Assembly: GCA_036501365.1 (NCBI GenBank)
Contig: DASYAL010000055.1
Location: forward strand, 202,207 to 266,206
Length of the DNA stretch: 64,000 nucleotides
Origin: CAIKMD01 sp036501365
Lineage (GTDB): Bacteria > Pseudomonadota > Alphaproteobacteria > ATCC43930 > CGMCC-115725
Direction: 5' to 3'
This document shows positions 8,210 through 16,780 of this stretch, piece by piece (position 1 is the first letter of the stretch; each line of letters begins with the position of its first letter). Under the pieces are notes generated by a model. That model saw only the letters and a program-made list of their open reading frames with translations, searched no databases and had not been told where the DNA came from. The translations under genes were made by a program, and so were the position numbers.

Positions 8210-9389
8210 GGCCGGCAGCGTTGCCGCCCAGATAGTCGATCGCCGCCTGGGCGCCGCCATTCTTGTGCTTCACGTTGGCGGCGTTGAGGCCCATCTCGAT
8301 GCCGGCGATCGCGCCGACCAGCATAAGCTCGTTCATCCAGCCGAGATGGCCGATACGGAACACCTTGCCCGCGACCTTGCCGAGGCCGGCGCCGAGCGAG
8401 ACGTCGTAGAGATCGAGTATCGTCGCGCGCAACTGATCGGCGTTGACGCCTTCCGGCACCAGAACCGCGGTCAGCGCATTGGCATAGGCCTTGGGATCGG
8501 CGCAGAGAATTTCGAGGCCCCAGGCGTGGACCGCGCGCCGCGTCGCCTCGGCCATGCGCTCATGCCGCACGACGATATTCTCGAGCCCTTCCTCTTCCAT
8601 CAAGGCGATCGATTCCTTCGACGCCATGAACATGCTGATCGCCGGGGTGTAGGGATAAGAGCCGGTCTCGTTGGCATCGACCATCGGCTGCCATTCGAAA
8701 TAGCCGCGCGGCAACTTCGCCTGCTTGGCGGCGGCCAGCGCCTTGGCCGAGATTGCGTTGTAGCCGAGGCCCGGCGGCAGCATCAGGCCTTTCTGCGAGC
8801 CGCAAATGGTGACATCGACGCCCCAATCGTCGTGGCGATATTCGTGGACACCGAGCGAGGAGATCGCATCGACCATCAGCAGCGCCGGATGCCTGGCGCG
8901 ATCCATCGCCTGACGCACCGCCGGTACGTCGCCCATGATGCCGGTCGAGGTCTCGCTGTGGACGAGGGTCACCGCCTTGATGGCGTGACCTTTATCGGCG
9001 GCAAGGCGGCGCTCGATCTCGGCGGGATCGACCGGATGGCGCCAATCGCCGGGGATGAAATCGACCGAAAGGCCGTGCTTTTCAGCCATGACGCGCCACA
9101 GCGTGGCGAACTGGCCGCTCTCGAAGGCCAGCACCTTGTCGCCGGGCGACAGCGTGTTGAGCAGTGCCGCTTCCCACGCGCCGGTGCCCGAGGAGGGATA
9201 GATCGCGACCGGGCCCTTGGTGCGGAAGATGCGCCGCATGCCGGCGGTGACGTGCTTCACCAGATCGAAGAATTCTTGGCTGCGGTGGTCGATGATCGGA
9301 TGATCCATCGCGCGCAGCACGCGATCGGGCACGTTGCTCGGCCCCGGAACATGCAGGAAATGCCGGCCGCGCTTGACCTTACTCGCCAT
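8199..9389 (-). CDS. Serine/alanine-glyoxylate aminotransferase family enzyme (PLP, class V)
   Basis: 396 residues from ATG at 9389, which follows GGGAGA. The N-terminal HFLHVPGPSNVPDRVL, IYPSSGTGAWEAALLN, DAISSLGVHEYRHD and the PLP-lysine motif GSQKGLMLPPG mark it as serine-glyoxylate or alanine-glyoxylate aminotransferase-like. These move an amino group to glyoxylate in the cytoplasm. In this setting, between a MarR gene and a hydratase, it may act on a catabolic amine or glyoxylate rather than in the serine cycle; that is inference. No serine-cycle partners are in the window. Confidence 0.88.
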   Translation of the reverse strand: MASKVKRGRHFLHVPGPSNVPDRVLRAMDHPIIDHRSQEFFDLVKHVTAGMRRIFRTKGPVAIYPSSGTGAWEAALLNTLSPGDKVLAFESGQFATLWRVMAEKHGLSVDFIPGDWRHPVDPAEIERRLAADKGHAIKAVTLVHSETSTGIMGDVPAVRQAMDRARHPALLMVDAISSLGVHEYRHDDWGVDVTICGSQKGLMLPPGLGYNAISAKALAAAKQAKLPRGYFEWQPMVDANETGSYPYTPAISMFMASKESIALMEEEGLENIVVRHERMAEATRRAVHAWGLEILCADPKAYANALTAVLVPEGVNADQLRATILDLYDVSLGAGLGKVAGKVFRIGHLGWMNELMLVGAIAGIEMGLNAANVKHKNGGAQAAIDYLGGNAAGHGR

Positions 9390-9486
9390 GATCGTCTGTC
9401 TCTCCCGTCGCAATCGGCGGAATGTGGCCGGAAGCGCCGGGGATCGCAAGCCCGCGCCGGCCCACACGCGCCCATTCGCCGCAGCG

Positions 9487-9996
9487 TCAGTCTTCGGTGT
9501 CGCCCGGCACCGTGGCATCGGCGCCGCCCAAAATCTCGATCATCGCATCGAGACCGCGCAGCAGCTCTTGCAGAGTCGATGCGCCGAGTTCGTCGGCGAG
9601 CGCGCCATAGATGCGCTCGGACTCGGTCCAGACATTCCAGAAGGTCGCGCGCCCCTTGCCGGTCAGCGCCACGGTCGTGCGCCGCGCGTCGCGCGCATCG
9701 GGACGCCGGCGCAAGAGGCCGCGCTCGACGAGGCGCGGCACGATCCGCGACAGGCTCGCGGGATGGATGCAGCAGCGGCGCGCGAGCTCCATCATGTCGA
9801 TCCATTCGACCTCGGCCAAGGCGCGCATGATGCGGCCCTGCTGATCGGTAAGGCCGAGCGCGCGCAAGGTCGGGCGGAAGCGCTGCATCACCGCTTCGCG
9901 CGCGCGGAGCAGCTGCATCGGCAGCGCGGCGCTCATCATCTGCGTTGGGAACGGCGCGGTCTTGCGCGGCGCGCTGCGGGAGTTGGTATTCGCCAC
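9487..9996 (-). CDS. MarR-family transcriptional regulator
   Basis: 169 residues. The core has the MarR pattern: QQGRIMRAL, the recognition helix HPASLSRIVPRLVERGLL and the wing RRRPDARDARRTTVALTGKG. MarR proteins usually repress a nearby catabolic operon and are released by an aromatic or acid ligand. It lies within the leftward operon, 5 bp after the amidohydrolase, and a perfect TTAACATGTTAA palindrome of MarR-operator type occurs in the divergent promoter region at 11439-11450. This makes it the likely local regulator. Confidence 0.88.
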   Translation of the reverse strand: MANTNSRSAPRKTAPFPTQMMSAALPMQLLRAREAVMQRFRPTLRALGLTDQQGRIMRALAEVEWIDMMELARRCCIHPASLSRIVPRLVERGLLRRRPDARDARRTTVALTGKGRATFWNVWTESERIYGALADELGASTLQELLRGLDAMIEILGGADATVPGDTED

Positions 9997-10001
9997 GGTG
10001 A

Positions 10002-10823
10002 TCAGCGCAGCTCGGGCCAGAGGCTCAAGGCGGTCTCGACAAAGAACCGGTGCCGCTCTTCGTCGCTGAAGCCGGTGAAATCCTCGTCCATGATCTTAAG
10101 TCGCGCCTGGAGATCACCGAAGCGATGCGGATGCGCCGGATAGTTCGAGCCGAACATCATGCGCTTGATGCCGAACGCCTCGATCAACTGGCCGAAGAAC
10201 TGCCGCGCGGTGGTTTTGGCGGCGCGGATCGCGTGCGAGTTGTTGGGGCAGAGCTTCAGATAGACGTTGGGGAAGCGCGCTAGGGCGAAGATCGGCTTGA
10301 TGCTGGCGAAGGAAGGCGGGTCGAGCTCGAGCGCCCACATATGCTCGAACGCGACCTTCACCTGCGGAAAGCGCTCGACGACCGCCGGCATGCCGGGCAG
10401 ATGCGGCAGCTCGGCGGCGATGGTGATCGGAATGCCGAGCTCGCCGGCGCGCTGCCACACCGGAAAGGTCTGCGGATGCCACAGCACACCCTCGGCATGG
10501 CCCTTGGGCATGAAGCGCACGCCGCGCACGCCGTGTTTTTCCACCAGCTCGGTCAGGACATCGGGCGCGTTCTTCGCCATCTGGTCGATGACGCAGACGG
10601 TGCGGAAGCGCTTCGGATAGCGCGCCGCGCAGTCGATCATGTAGCGGTTGTCGGTGCCGTAGGTAAAGAACGTCTGCACCAGCAGCGCGCGCTCGATGCC
10701 GATCGCGTCCATGTCGCGGACCAGGCCCTCGACTTCGGTGACCGGCCAATCGGGTGCGTCCGGCAGCACGGGATAGCGCGCGCGGTCGCTCGCGACGACA
10801 TGGACATGGCTGTCGACGATCAC
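10002..10823 (-). CDS. Amidohydrolase-2 family metal-dependent hydrolase/decarboxylase
   Basis: 273 residues of the TIM-barrel amidohydrolase family (PF04909). The N-terminal metal site IVDSHVHV is intact. A mid-barrel His (FEHMWALE) and the late FGSNYPAHPH aspartate-position region follow, with Asn where many relatives have Asp (normally GSDFP/GSDYP). This group includes lactonases, dicarbonic-acid decarboxylases and ring-opening enzymes. The pathway step is unknown; the surrounding decarboxylase-like, hydratase and MarR genes point to catabolism of a cyclic or lactone compound. Confidence 0.84.
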   Translation of the reverse strand: MIVDSHVHVVASDRARYPVLPDAPDWPVTEVEGLVRDMDAIGIERALLVQTFFTYGTDNRYMIDCAARYPKRFRTVCVIDQMAKNAPDVLTELVEKHGVRGVRFMPKGHAEGVLWHPQTFPVWQRAGELGIPITIAAELPHLPGMPAVVERFPQVKVAFEHMWALELDPPSFASIKPIFALARFPNVYLKLCPNNSHAIRAAKTTARQFFGQLIEAFGIKRMMFGSNYPAHPHRFGDLQARLKIMDEDFTGFSDEERHRFFVETALSLWPELR

Positions 10824-10839
10824 GGCGTTCTCCTTGGAT

Positions 10840-11382
10840 CTAGCGCGCCGGCACGGGCACGCGATGCAGCTTCATCGCGATCGCGACCGCGCTGTAATAG
10901 CCGAGGAAGACGAGGAGATCGGCCAGGCCGTCCTCTCCGAGCGCCGCGATAGCACGGGTAAAGACGGCGTCGCTCGCCGGATCGGGCTCTTGCGCGCTGA
11001 TCGCGATCTCGACGACCGCTGCCTCGCGCGGATCGCTCAGCGCCGGCAAGCGGCCGGCGCCGATCGCCTCGATCGCGGCTTCCGGAATCCCGGCCTCGCG
11101 CGCGACGCGCGTATGGACGGTGAAAACGTAATTTCCATGCCAATGCTGCGCGATCGCGAGGATCGCCAACTCCTGCTCGCGTGGCTTGAGCGACGATTCC
11201 GTGACGAGAAAGGTGCCGAGCCGTTCGAGGCGCTGCATCAGGATCGGGCTGTGCAGCCAGATCTTGTAGGGGCCGGGAATACGGCCGCGGCCGCCAAGCA
11301 CCGCCTCGATCGCAGCTTTCTGCGCCGCCGACAATTGCTCCGCGGGTATCTCGCGAATGCGGTTCGGACCTTCATGCGCCAT
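10840..11382 (-). CDS. Carboxymuconolactone decarboxylase family protein
   Basis: 180 residues from ATG at 11382, preceded by a GAGGGAGGA ribosome site; a longer frame upstream lacks one. The central LKPREQELAILAIAQHWHGNYVFTVHTRVAREAGIP region is the CMD/AhpD helical core. The AhpD CxxC redox pair is absent (no cysteines at the motif), so a peroxidase role is unlikely. PcaC-type decarboxylation or an unassigned role is possible. First gene of the leftward catabolic operon, directly after the MarR-type palindrome. Confidence 0.84.
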   Translation of the reverse strand: MAHEGPNRIREIPAEQLSAAQKAAIEAVLGGRGRIPGPYKIWLHSPILMQRLERLGTFLVTESSLKPREQELAILAIAQHWHGNYVFTVHTRVAREAGIPEAAIEAIGAGRLPALSDPREAAVVEIAISAQEPDPASDAVFTRAIAALGEDGLADLLVFLGYYSAVAIAMKLHRVPVPAR

Positions 11383-11438
11383 GGCATTCCTCCCTCGATG
11401 CGGCTGTTCTATCGCGCTTTGCGCTAGGCGGCAATCAA

Positions 11439-11450
11439 TTAACATGTTAA
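11439..11450. promoter_or_regulatory. Perfect 12-bp palindrome, likely MarR operator
   Basis: TTAACATGTTAA in an AT-rich patch between the divergent carboxymuconolactone-decarboxylase-like gene and the TRAP binding protein gene. The half-site and spacing resemble MarR-family operators, and a MarR gene lies in the same cluster. It is placed to control both directions. Confidence 0.6.
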
Positions 11451-11496
11451 ATAATCGTCTTGCCGCCGTTCATGAGCGGCCGCGAGGGAGGGAACA

Positions 11497-12504
11497 ATGA
11501 AGCTCATTTATGCGCTATTGGGCATCGCTTTGACGTCGGCAGTGGGTGCGACAATCGCCGCCGCCGACGAGGTCAAGCTGACCTTCGTCACACTGGCGCC
11601 GCCCGACTCGCGCGTCGCCAAGACCGAGTTTCATCCCTGGGCCGAGCGCATCAACGCGGCCGGCAAGGGCATCGTCCAGCTCGATGTCCGCGACGGCTTT
11701 ACCCTCGCGAATATGGACAACGTCTATAGCCGCGTGATGGACGACGTGGTGCAGATCGGCTGGGGGACGCAAAACGCAATCGGCGGCAAGTTCATTCGCT
11801 CGGCGCTCGCCGGTCTGCCTTTCGTCTCCGGCGATTGCTCCACCGCTTCGACGGCGTTTTGGCGGCTCTATCAATCCGGAGCGCTCAATGCAGAATATGC
11901 CGACATCGTGCCGCTGATGCTGATCGTGTTTCCGCAATCGGGCATCCACCTCGTCCATCCGGTCGCCAAACTCGAAGATTTGCGCGGCTTGAAGCTGATC
12001 GCGCTCGGCAAGGTGCAGAGCGAGGCGGTGACGGCGCTCGGCGGCGCGCCGCTCTCCATCCCGCTCACCGATATGTATCAGGCGTTGCAGCGCGGCACCG
12101 CCGACGGCGCGGTCGCGTCCTGGACGGTTTTCGATCCGTTCCGTTTGGGCGATGTGACGCGCTACCACGCCGAGAGTCGGCTCGGCACTTCGACCGGCAT
12201 GATCTTCATGGCGAAGAAGAAATTCAACGCGCTGCCGGCTGCGGCGCAAAAAGTGCTCAAGGACAACTCCGGCGAAGTGGCCTCGCGCGCTTTCGGCGCT
12301 TATCTCGACGGCGATGCGGCGCGGGTACGCGACAACGTCAAAACCGCGCCGCAGCAGGTGCTGACTGCGCCGGATGCGACACGCGCCGCGGCATGGCGCG
12401 ACAAGCTCGCCAAGGTCGACGCCGATTATGTGAACACCGTGCCGAGCGGGCAGGCGATCCTCGATTCCTATCGCCAATTGCTCGCGGCGGCGAAAGCCAA
12501 CTAG
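11497..12504 (+). CDS. TRAP transporter solute-binding protein (DctP family)
   Basis: 335 residues with a cleavable signal peptide (hydrophobic 4-20, ending near TIAAADE). DctP-family features are KLTFVTLAPPDSRVAKTEFHPWAERIN, the VVQIGWGTQNA strand, FPQSGIHLVHPVAKLEDLRGLKL and the ligand-carboxylate region QRGTADGAVASWTVFD. It would bind an organic acid in the periplasm. A ribosome site GAGGGAGG precedes ATG 11497. No DctQ/DctM membrane subunits occur in the window, so it either uses distant partners or is an orphan. Likely controlled from the 11439 palindrome. Confidence 0.88.
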   Translation: MKLIYALLGIALTSAVGATIAAADEVKLTFVTLAPPDSRVAKTEFHPWAERINAAGKGIVQLDVRDGFTLANMDNVYSRVMDDVVQIGWGTQNAIGGKFIRSALAGLPFVSGDCSTASTAFWRLYQSGALNAEYADIVPLMLIVFPQSGIHLVHPVAKLEDLRGLKLIALGKVQSEAVTALGGAPLSIPLTDMYQALQRGTADGAVASWTVFDPFRLGDVTRYHAESRLGTSTGMIFMAKKKFNALPAAAQKVLKDNSGEVASRAFGAYLDGDAARVRDNVKTAPQQVLTAPDATRAAAWRDKLAKVDADYVNTVPSGQAILDSYRQLLAAAKAN

Positions 12505-12511
12505 GCGCGGC

Positions 12512-13228
12512 ATGGTCCTGCCGGTCGTCACCAGCGAGCTCGCGCTCGATGTCGCCGGCAGCGCGATGCCGGTCAGCATCGCGGCTCCGGCGCGCGCTGG
12601 CGCGCATCCGGCGGTGCTGGTCTGCCATCACCGCGAAGGAGTCGATGATTTCACGCGCTATGTGCTGGTGCGTCTCGCCGAGACCGGCCTCGTCGCGCTG
12701 GCACCGAATTTCTATCACCGCCGGCCACCGGACGAAGACCCGGTCGCCGCAATGAAATTCCTCGATGATGGCGAACTGGTGCGGGATATGGCGGCGACCA
12801 TCGCGCAGATGCGCGCGATGCCGACGGTGCGGCAAGACCGGCTGGCGACGGTGGGGCATTGCCTCGGCGGCCGCACCAGCTTCCTCGGTCTGGTGCATCA
12901 TCCGGTGTTCGCGGCGGGCGTGCTGCTCTATCACGGCAACATTTTCGAAGCGCGTGGCGGCGGATTGCCGCCGCCCTTCGAGCTGACGCGCAACGTCCGC
13001 TGCCCGATCCTCGGTCTTTTCGGCAAGGACGACGCCAATCCGTCGCCCGACCACGTCGCGCGTCTTGCGCAGGAATTCACGCGGCGCGGCATCCGCCATG
13101 ACTTCCACAGCTATGACGGCGCCGGCCACGCCTTCCAGGATTTCCACAATGTGCAGTTCTACCGTCAGCCGGCGGCGGACGATGCCTGGGTGAAGCTGCT
13201 CGATTTCCTGCGTCGCGAATTGCTTTAG
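12512..13228 (+). CDS. Dienelactone hydrolase family protein
   Basis: 238-residue alpha/beta hydrolase. The nucleophile elbow is GHCLGG with cysteine as nucleophile, as in dienelactone hydrolases; the acid is in LFGKDDANPSP and the histidine in GAGHAFQDF. No signal peptide. Such enzymes open dienelactones from chlorocatechol-type or related pathways. It starts 7 bp after the TRAP binding protein and is probably co-transcribed, adding a lactone-opening step to the neighbouring catabolic cluster. The true substrate is unknown. Confidence 0.88.
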   Translation: MVLPVVTSELALDVAGSAMPVSIAAPARAGAHPAVLVCHHREGVDDFTRYVLVRLAETGLVALAPNFYHRRPPDEDPVAAMKFLDDGELVRDMAATIAQMRAMPTVRQDRLATVGHCLGGRTSFLGLVHHPVFAAGVLLYHGNIFEARGGGLPPPFELTRNVRCPILGLFGKDDANPSPDHVARLAQEFTRRGIRHDFHSYDGAGHAFQDFHNVQFYRQPAADDAWVKLLDFLRRELL

Positions 13229-14607
13229 CGCGCCGTGCCGCAGAGGCAGCGCGCGAAATCCTCGAGCAGATCGCTGCCGACCGAGCAGCGATAGAGCGCG
13301 AAATTGGGCGGCGCGAGCGCGGCGTTTGCCGGACCCTGCACGCCATAGGTGGCAATCCAGCGCTCGCGCGCTTCGGGCGATATGGCGATGCGGCGGTAGA
13401 GCGTCTCGAGACTCGCGGCATCGAAGCGCGTGACGTTCCAGGCGCGGTCGAAGCTGGTCTCGGCGCGCCATTGCGGCGCCGCGCCGCCGGCGGCATCGGA
13501 CAAATTCCCGAGATAGAAGGTCGTCGAGTCGCGAATCGTGCCGTCGTCGCCGAAGGTGACGCGGCGAAACGCGGGGTTCTGGCTGAAGATCGGGCTCAGC
13601 GCCGGCGCGATCATGACAAAGCCGAACGTCGCACCGTGGTCGCGCAATATCCGGAACCCGTCGGTATGCAGATGCCCCGCGATGTTTGCGACGAGGGTGC
13701 CGCGGTAACGCAGGATCAACGCGTGCAATTCCTCGGCATAAGGCGCGGCGAGCAGCGGCACCGGCGAGACGGGACAGGAATTGTGGCGCGCGGTCGCGAA
13801 ACCGTCGGTGCCGGGCGGGATGTGATAGACGAGCATCACCTTGCGATGCGCGCTTGCCGCCGCGGCCAGCGTCCGCACGAGCCAGGCGAGGGTCGCACGT
13901 GCCGGGTTGATGTCCGCAGCGGTGCCGCAAGAATTGCGATAGTCCGGCGAGAGGAAATTATCGTTGATCACGACGATGTCTTCATCCGGTGCCGCCGGAT
14001 TAGGCACGATGTAATTGCCGAGCGCGGTCCAGCTCTTGGCGAAGTCATCGCCCGCCGCCCCTGCAAGTAAGGCTGGACCGATCATGCCAGCGACGGTCGG
14101 CTCGGTCGCGGCGAGGAAAGCGCCGCCGGGCGCGACGCCGTAATCGCCGCAATCGGAATCGTTGTTGCCGAGTGCCGGCAAGAGCGGCGCATGATCGAAG
14201 GTGGTCTCGAGCTGGAGCGCGAGGAAGCGCATGGTCGTGGCGGTGAAGCGACGAAAAGCGGCATCGTCATGCACCGCGACGCTGGTGTTGAACACGTCGC
14301 GAAAGCTGTGGGCCAGGAAATCGCCGGGCAGCAGCACGAAAGCCGGCTTTTTCTGCGCCGCGAGCGCGGCGAGCGCCGCGCGCAGCAGTTTCCAGTCGGT
14401 GTCGGTGCCGTAGGGACTCATCCGCTCGGTGCCGCGGTCGAGGATCGCTGTCCATTGCTCGGCCGGCGCCGCGGCGAGCGCGTCGCCAAGCGTCTTGTCG
14501 GCAAGCGGATTGAAATGGATGTCGGTGAGGATGACAGCTTCGGCGGCGACGAGCGGACGCGCGAAAAGGAGACACAGCGCCAGAGCGAAGGCCGCCGCCT
14601 TGATCAT
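13225..14607 (-). CDS. Exported calcineurin-like metallophosphoesterase (acid sphingomyelinase-like)
   Basis: 460 residues with a signal peptide (KAAAFALALCLLFARPLVAA). Metal-binding motifs run in the usual order: LTDIHFNP, LLPGDFLAHS, ALGNNDSDC, a later LVYHIPPG and AGHLHTDGFR. The spacing is like acid-sphingomyelinase-type phosphodiesterases. It is likely periplasmic and hydrolyses phosphodi- or monoesters of unknown identity. The start is one base after the ftsY stop (TAA-G-ATG), so it looks like the last gene of the mtaB-ftsY unit. Its 3' end overlaps the convergent dienelactone hydrolase by 4 bases. Confidence 0.85.
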   Translation of the reverse strand: MIKAAAFALALCLLFARPLVAAEAVILTDIHFNPLADKTLGDALAAAPAEQWTAILDRGTERMSPYGTDTDWKLLRAALAALAAQKKPAFVLLPGDFLAHSFRDVFNTSVAVHDDAAFRRFTATTMRFLALQLETTFDHAPLLPALGNNDSDCGDYGVAPGGAFLAATEPTVAGMIGPALLAGAAGDDFAKSWTALGNYIVPNPAAPDEDIVVINDNFLSPDYRNSCGTAADINPARATLAWLVRTLAAAASAHRKVMLVYHIPPGTDGFATARHNSCPVSPVPLLAAPYAEELHALILRYRGTLVANIAGHLHTDGFRILRDHGATFGFVMIAPALSPIFSQNPAFRRVTFGDDGTIRDSTTFYLGNLSDAAGGAAPQWRAETSFDRAWNVTRFDAASLETLYRRIAISPEARERWIATYGVQGPANAALAPPNFALYRCSVGSDLLEDFARCLCGTAR

Positions 14608-14608
14608 C

Positions 14609-15541
14609 TTAGCTTTCGAGTCCGACGAGGCTCCGGGCGAAGTCCGCAGCGACGAAGGGCCGGAGATCCTCGGCACTCTCGCCGACGCCGATGAAATGGA
14701 CCGGCAGGCCGTAGCTTTCGGCGAGCGCGACCAGCACGCCGCCTTTGGCGGTGCCGTCGAGCTTGGTCATGACGAGGCCGGTGACGCCGATCTCGTCGCG
14801 GAAAGTCAGCGCTTGGGCATGGGCGTTCTGGCCGACCGTCGCATCGAGTACCAGCAGCACGGCATGCGGCGCGGTGGGTTCGGCTTTCTTTAAGACGCGC
14901 AGGATCTTCTGCAGCTCGCCGAGGAGGTCGGCCCTGTTATGCAGCCGGCCCGCGGTGTCGATGATCACGATATCGTCGCCGCTGTTCTTCGCCTCGGTCA
15001 CCGCATCGAAAGCGAGAGCCGCGGCATCGGCGCCGGTCGCGCGCGCGATCACCGGCGCATGGGCGCGCTCGCCCCAGATTTTGAGCTGCTCGACCGCGGC
15101 GGCGCGGAAGGTGTCGCCGGCGGCGAGGACGACCTTCTTGCCGGCATCGCCATAAAGCTTGGCGAGCTTGCCGATGGTCGTGGTCTTGCCGCTGCCATTG
15201 ACGCCGATCACCAGGATGACGAAAGGCTTGTGCGCGCCGTCGATCACCAGCGGCCGCTCGACCGGCGTCAGCGCCGCGGTGATGCTCTCGGCCAAGGCCG
15301 TGCGCACCTCTTCGCTACTGACTTCCTGGTTGAAGCGCGTGCGCTTCAACCGCTCGGTCAACTGCTGGGCGAGACCGAGGCCGAGATCGGCGCCGACCAG
15401 CAGCTCCTCGAGCTCGTTGAGGCTGGCCTCGTCGAGCCGCCGCTTGGCGACGATGCCGGTGATGCCGTCGCTAAGACGCTGCGCCGAGCGCGTCAGGCCG
15501 GCCTTGAGCCGGCCGAACAAACCGGGCCGATCACCATTCAT
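14609..15541 (-). CDS. ftsY: Signal recognition particle receptor FtsY
   Basis: 310 residues of the NG domain: helical N domain (1-85), then GTPase motifs GVNGSGKTTTIGKLA (P-loop), DTFRAAAVEQL, DTAGRL (G3), and TKLDGTAKGG (G4/G5). The acidic A domain of E. coli FtsY is absent, as is common in alphaproteobacteria. It docks SRP-ribosome complexes at the membrane together with Ffh encoded at 17964. The start ATG overlaps the mtaB stop (ATGA). Longer upstream readings run through mtaB and are rejected. Confidence 0.95.
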   Translation of the reverse strand: MNGDRPGLFGRLKAGLTRSAQRLSDGITGIVAKRRLDEASLNELEELLVGADLGLGLAQQLTERLKRTRFNQEVSSEEVRTALAESITAALTPVERPLVIDGAHKPFVILVIGVNGSGKTTTIGKLAKLYGDAGKKVVLAAGDTFRAAAVEQLKIWGERAHAPVIARATGADAAALAFDAVTEAKNSGDDIVIIDTAGRLHNRADLLGELQKILRVLKKAEPTAPHAVLLVLDATVGQNAHAQALTFRDEIGVTGLVMTKLDGTAKGGVLVALAESYGLPVHFIGVGESAEDLRPFVAADFARSLVGLES

Positions 15542-16776
15542 GCTACTTCGCCCAGGAGCGCGCCGTCTGTCGCCGCGGTGACGGTTACCGGCACGATGCC
15601 GCCGATGTCGGCTGCGCCGGTGAAACGCACCGGCGCGTAATGCTCGCTGTGGCCGAAGCCTTCGCGTTCGATCAATACTTGTGCCGTCGTGGCGACGCGG
15701 CGTTTGAGTGCGTGCGCTGTTGCCGCGTTGCCGGCCGCGCGCAGCCGTGCCGCCCGCTCCTTCACCGCGGCGCCGGGAAGCTGCGGCATCCGTGCCGCCG
15801 GCGTGCCCGGCCGCTCGCTGAACGGGAAGACATGGAGATAATCGAGCGCGGCCTCCTCGACCAAGGCAAGGCTGCGCGCGAACATCGCCTCGTCTTCGGT
15901 CGGGAAGCCGGCGATGAGGTCGGCGCCAAGCGCGATGCCGGGACGCAGGTCGCGCGCCCGCGCGCAGGCGGCGAGCGCTTCGGCCCGCGAATGGCGGCGC
16001 TTCATGCGCTTCAGGATCAGGTCGTCGCCAGCCTGGATCGAGAGATGGAGATGCGGCATCAGCCGCGGCTCCTCGGCGATCAGCCGCCATAGCGCGTCAT
16101 CGATCTCGACCGGATCGAGCGAGGAAAGCCGCAACCGCGCGAGGCCCGGCACCAGCGCCAGCAGCCGGCGACAGAGCTGGCCGAGGCTCGGCTGGCCGGG
16201 CAGATCGTCGCCGAAACCGGTAATGTCGACGCCGGTCAGCACCAGCTCGCGATAGCCGGCGTCGACCAGCCGCTCCGCCTGGCGCACGATCGCGCCGACC
16301 GGGACCGAGCGGCTGTTGCCGCGGCCGTAAGGGATGATGCAGAAGGTGCAGCGATGGTCGCAGCCTTGCTGCACTTCGATGAAGGCGCGGGCGCGGCCCT
16401 CGAAACCGTCGACGAGATGCGCTGCGGTCTCGCGGAGGGTCATGATGTCGCCGACCGCGATGCGCGGGGCGCAGCTTTCGTAGCTTTCGCGCTTTAGCTT
16501 TTCGTCATTGCCGAGAACGAGATCGACCTCGGGCATGGCCGCATAGGCTTGCGGATCGATCTGCGCGGCGCAGCCGGTGACGATGAGCTTGGCCTCCGGA
16601 TGTGCGCGGCGTGCGCGACGGATCGCCTGGCGCGCTTGGCGCTCGGCTTCCTTGGTCACGGCGCAGGTGTTGACGATGACGGCGTCGCCGAGACCGGCTG
16701 CGGCGGCATGGCCGCGGATCACTTCGGATTCGAAGGCGTTCAACCGGCAGCCGAAGGTCAGGATCTCGGTGGCCAT
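15538..16776 (-). CDS. mtaB: tRNA t6A37 methylthiotransferase MtaB
   Basis: 412 residues. Order: MTTase N-terminal domain with FGCRLNAFES, VNTCAVTKEAE and VTGCAAQ cysteines for one 4Fe-4S cluster; radical-SAM core with CDHRCTFCIIPYGRG; then a TRAM-like C-terminus. It adds methylthio to t6A37 of ANN-decoding tRNAs. The Cys spacing and lack of a longer insertion separate it from MiaB and RimO. Between dapF (4 bp away) and ftsY (4-base overlap), consistent with one operon dapF-mtaB-ftsY. Confidence 0.93.
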   Translation of the reverse strand: MATEILTFGCRLNAFESEVIRGHAAAAGLGDAVIVNTCAVTKEAERQARQAIRRARRAHPEAKLIVTGCAAQIDPQAYAAMPEVDLVLGNDEKLKRESYESCAPRIAVGDIMTLRETAAHLVDGFEGRARAFIEVQQGCDHRCTFCIIPYGRGNSRSVPVGAIVRQAERLVDAGYRELVLTGVDITGFGDDLPGQPSLGQLCRRLLALVPGLARLRLSSLDPVEIDDALWRLIAEEPRLMPHLHLSIQAGDDLILKRMKRRHSRAEALAACARARDLRPGIALGADLIAGFPTEDEAMFARSLALVEEAALDYLHVFPFSERPGTPAARMPQLPGAAVKERAARLRAAGNAATAHALKRRVATTAQVLIEREGFGHSEHYAPVRFTGAADIGGIVPVTVTAATDGALLGEVA

Positions 16777-16780
16777 CGGC

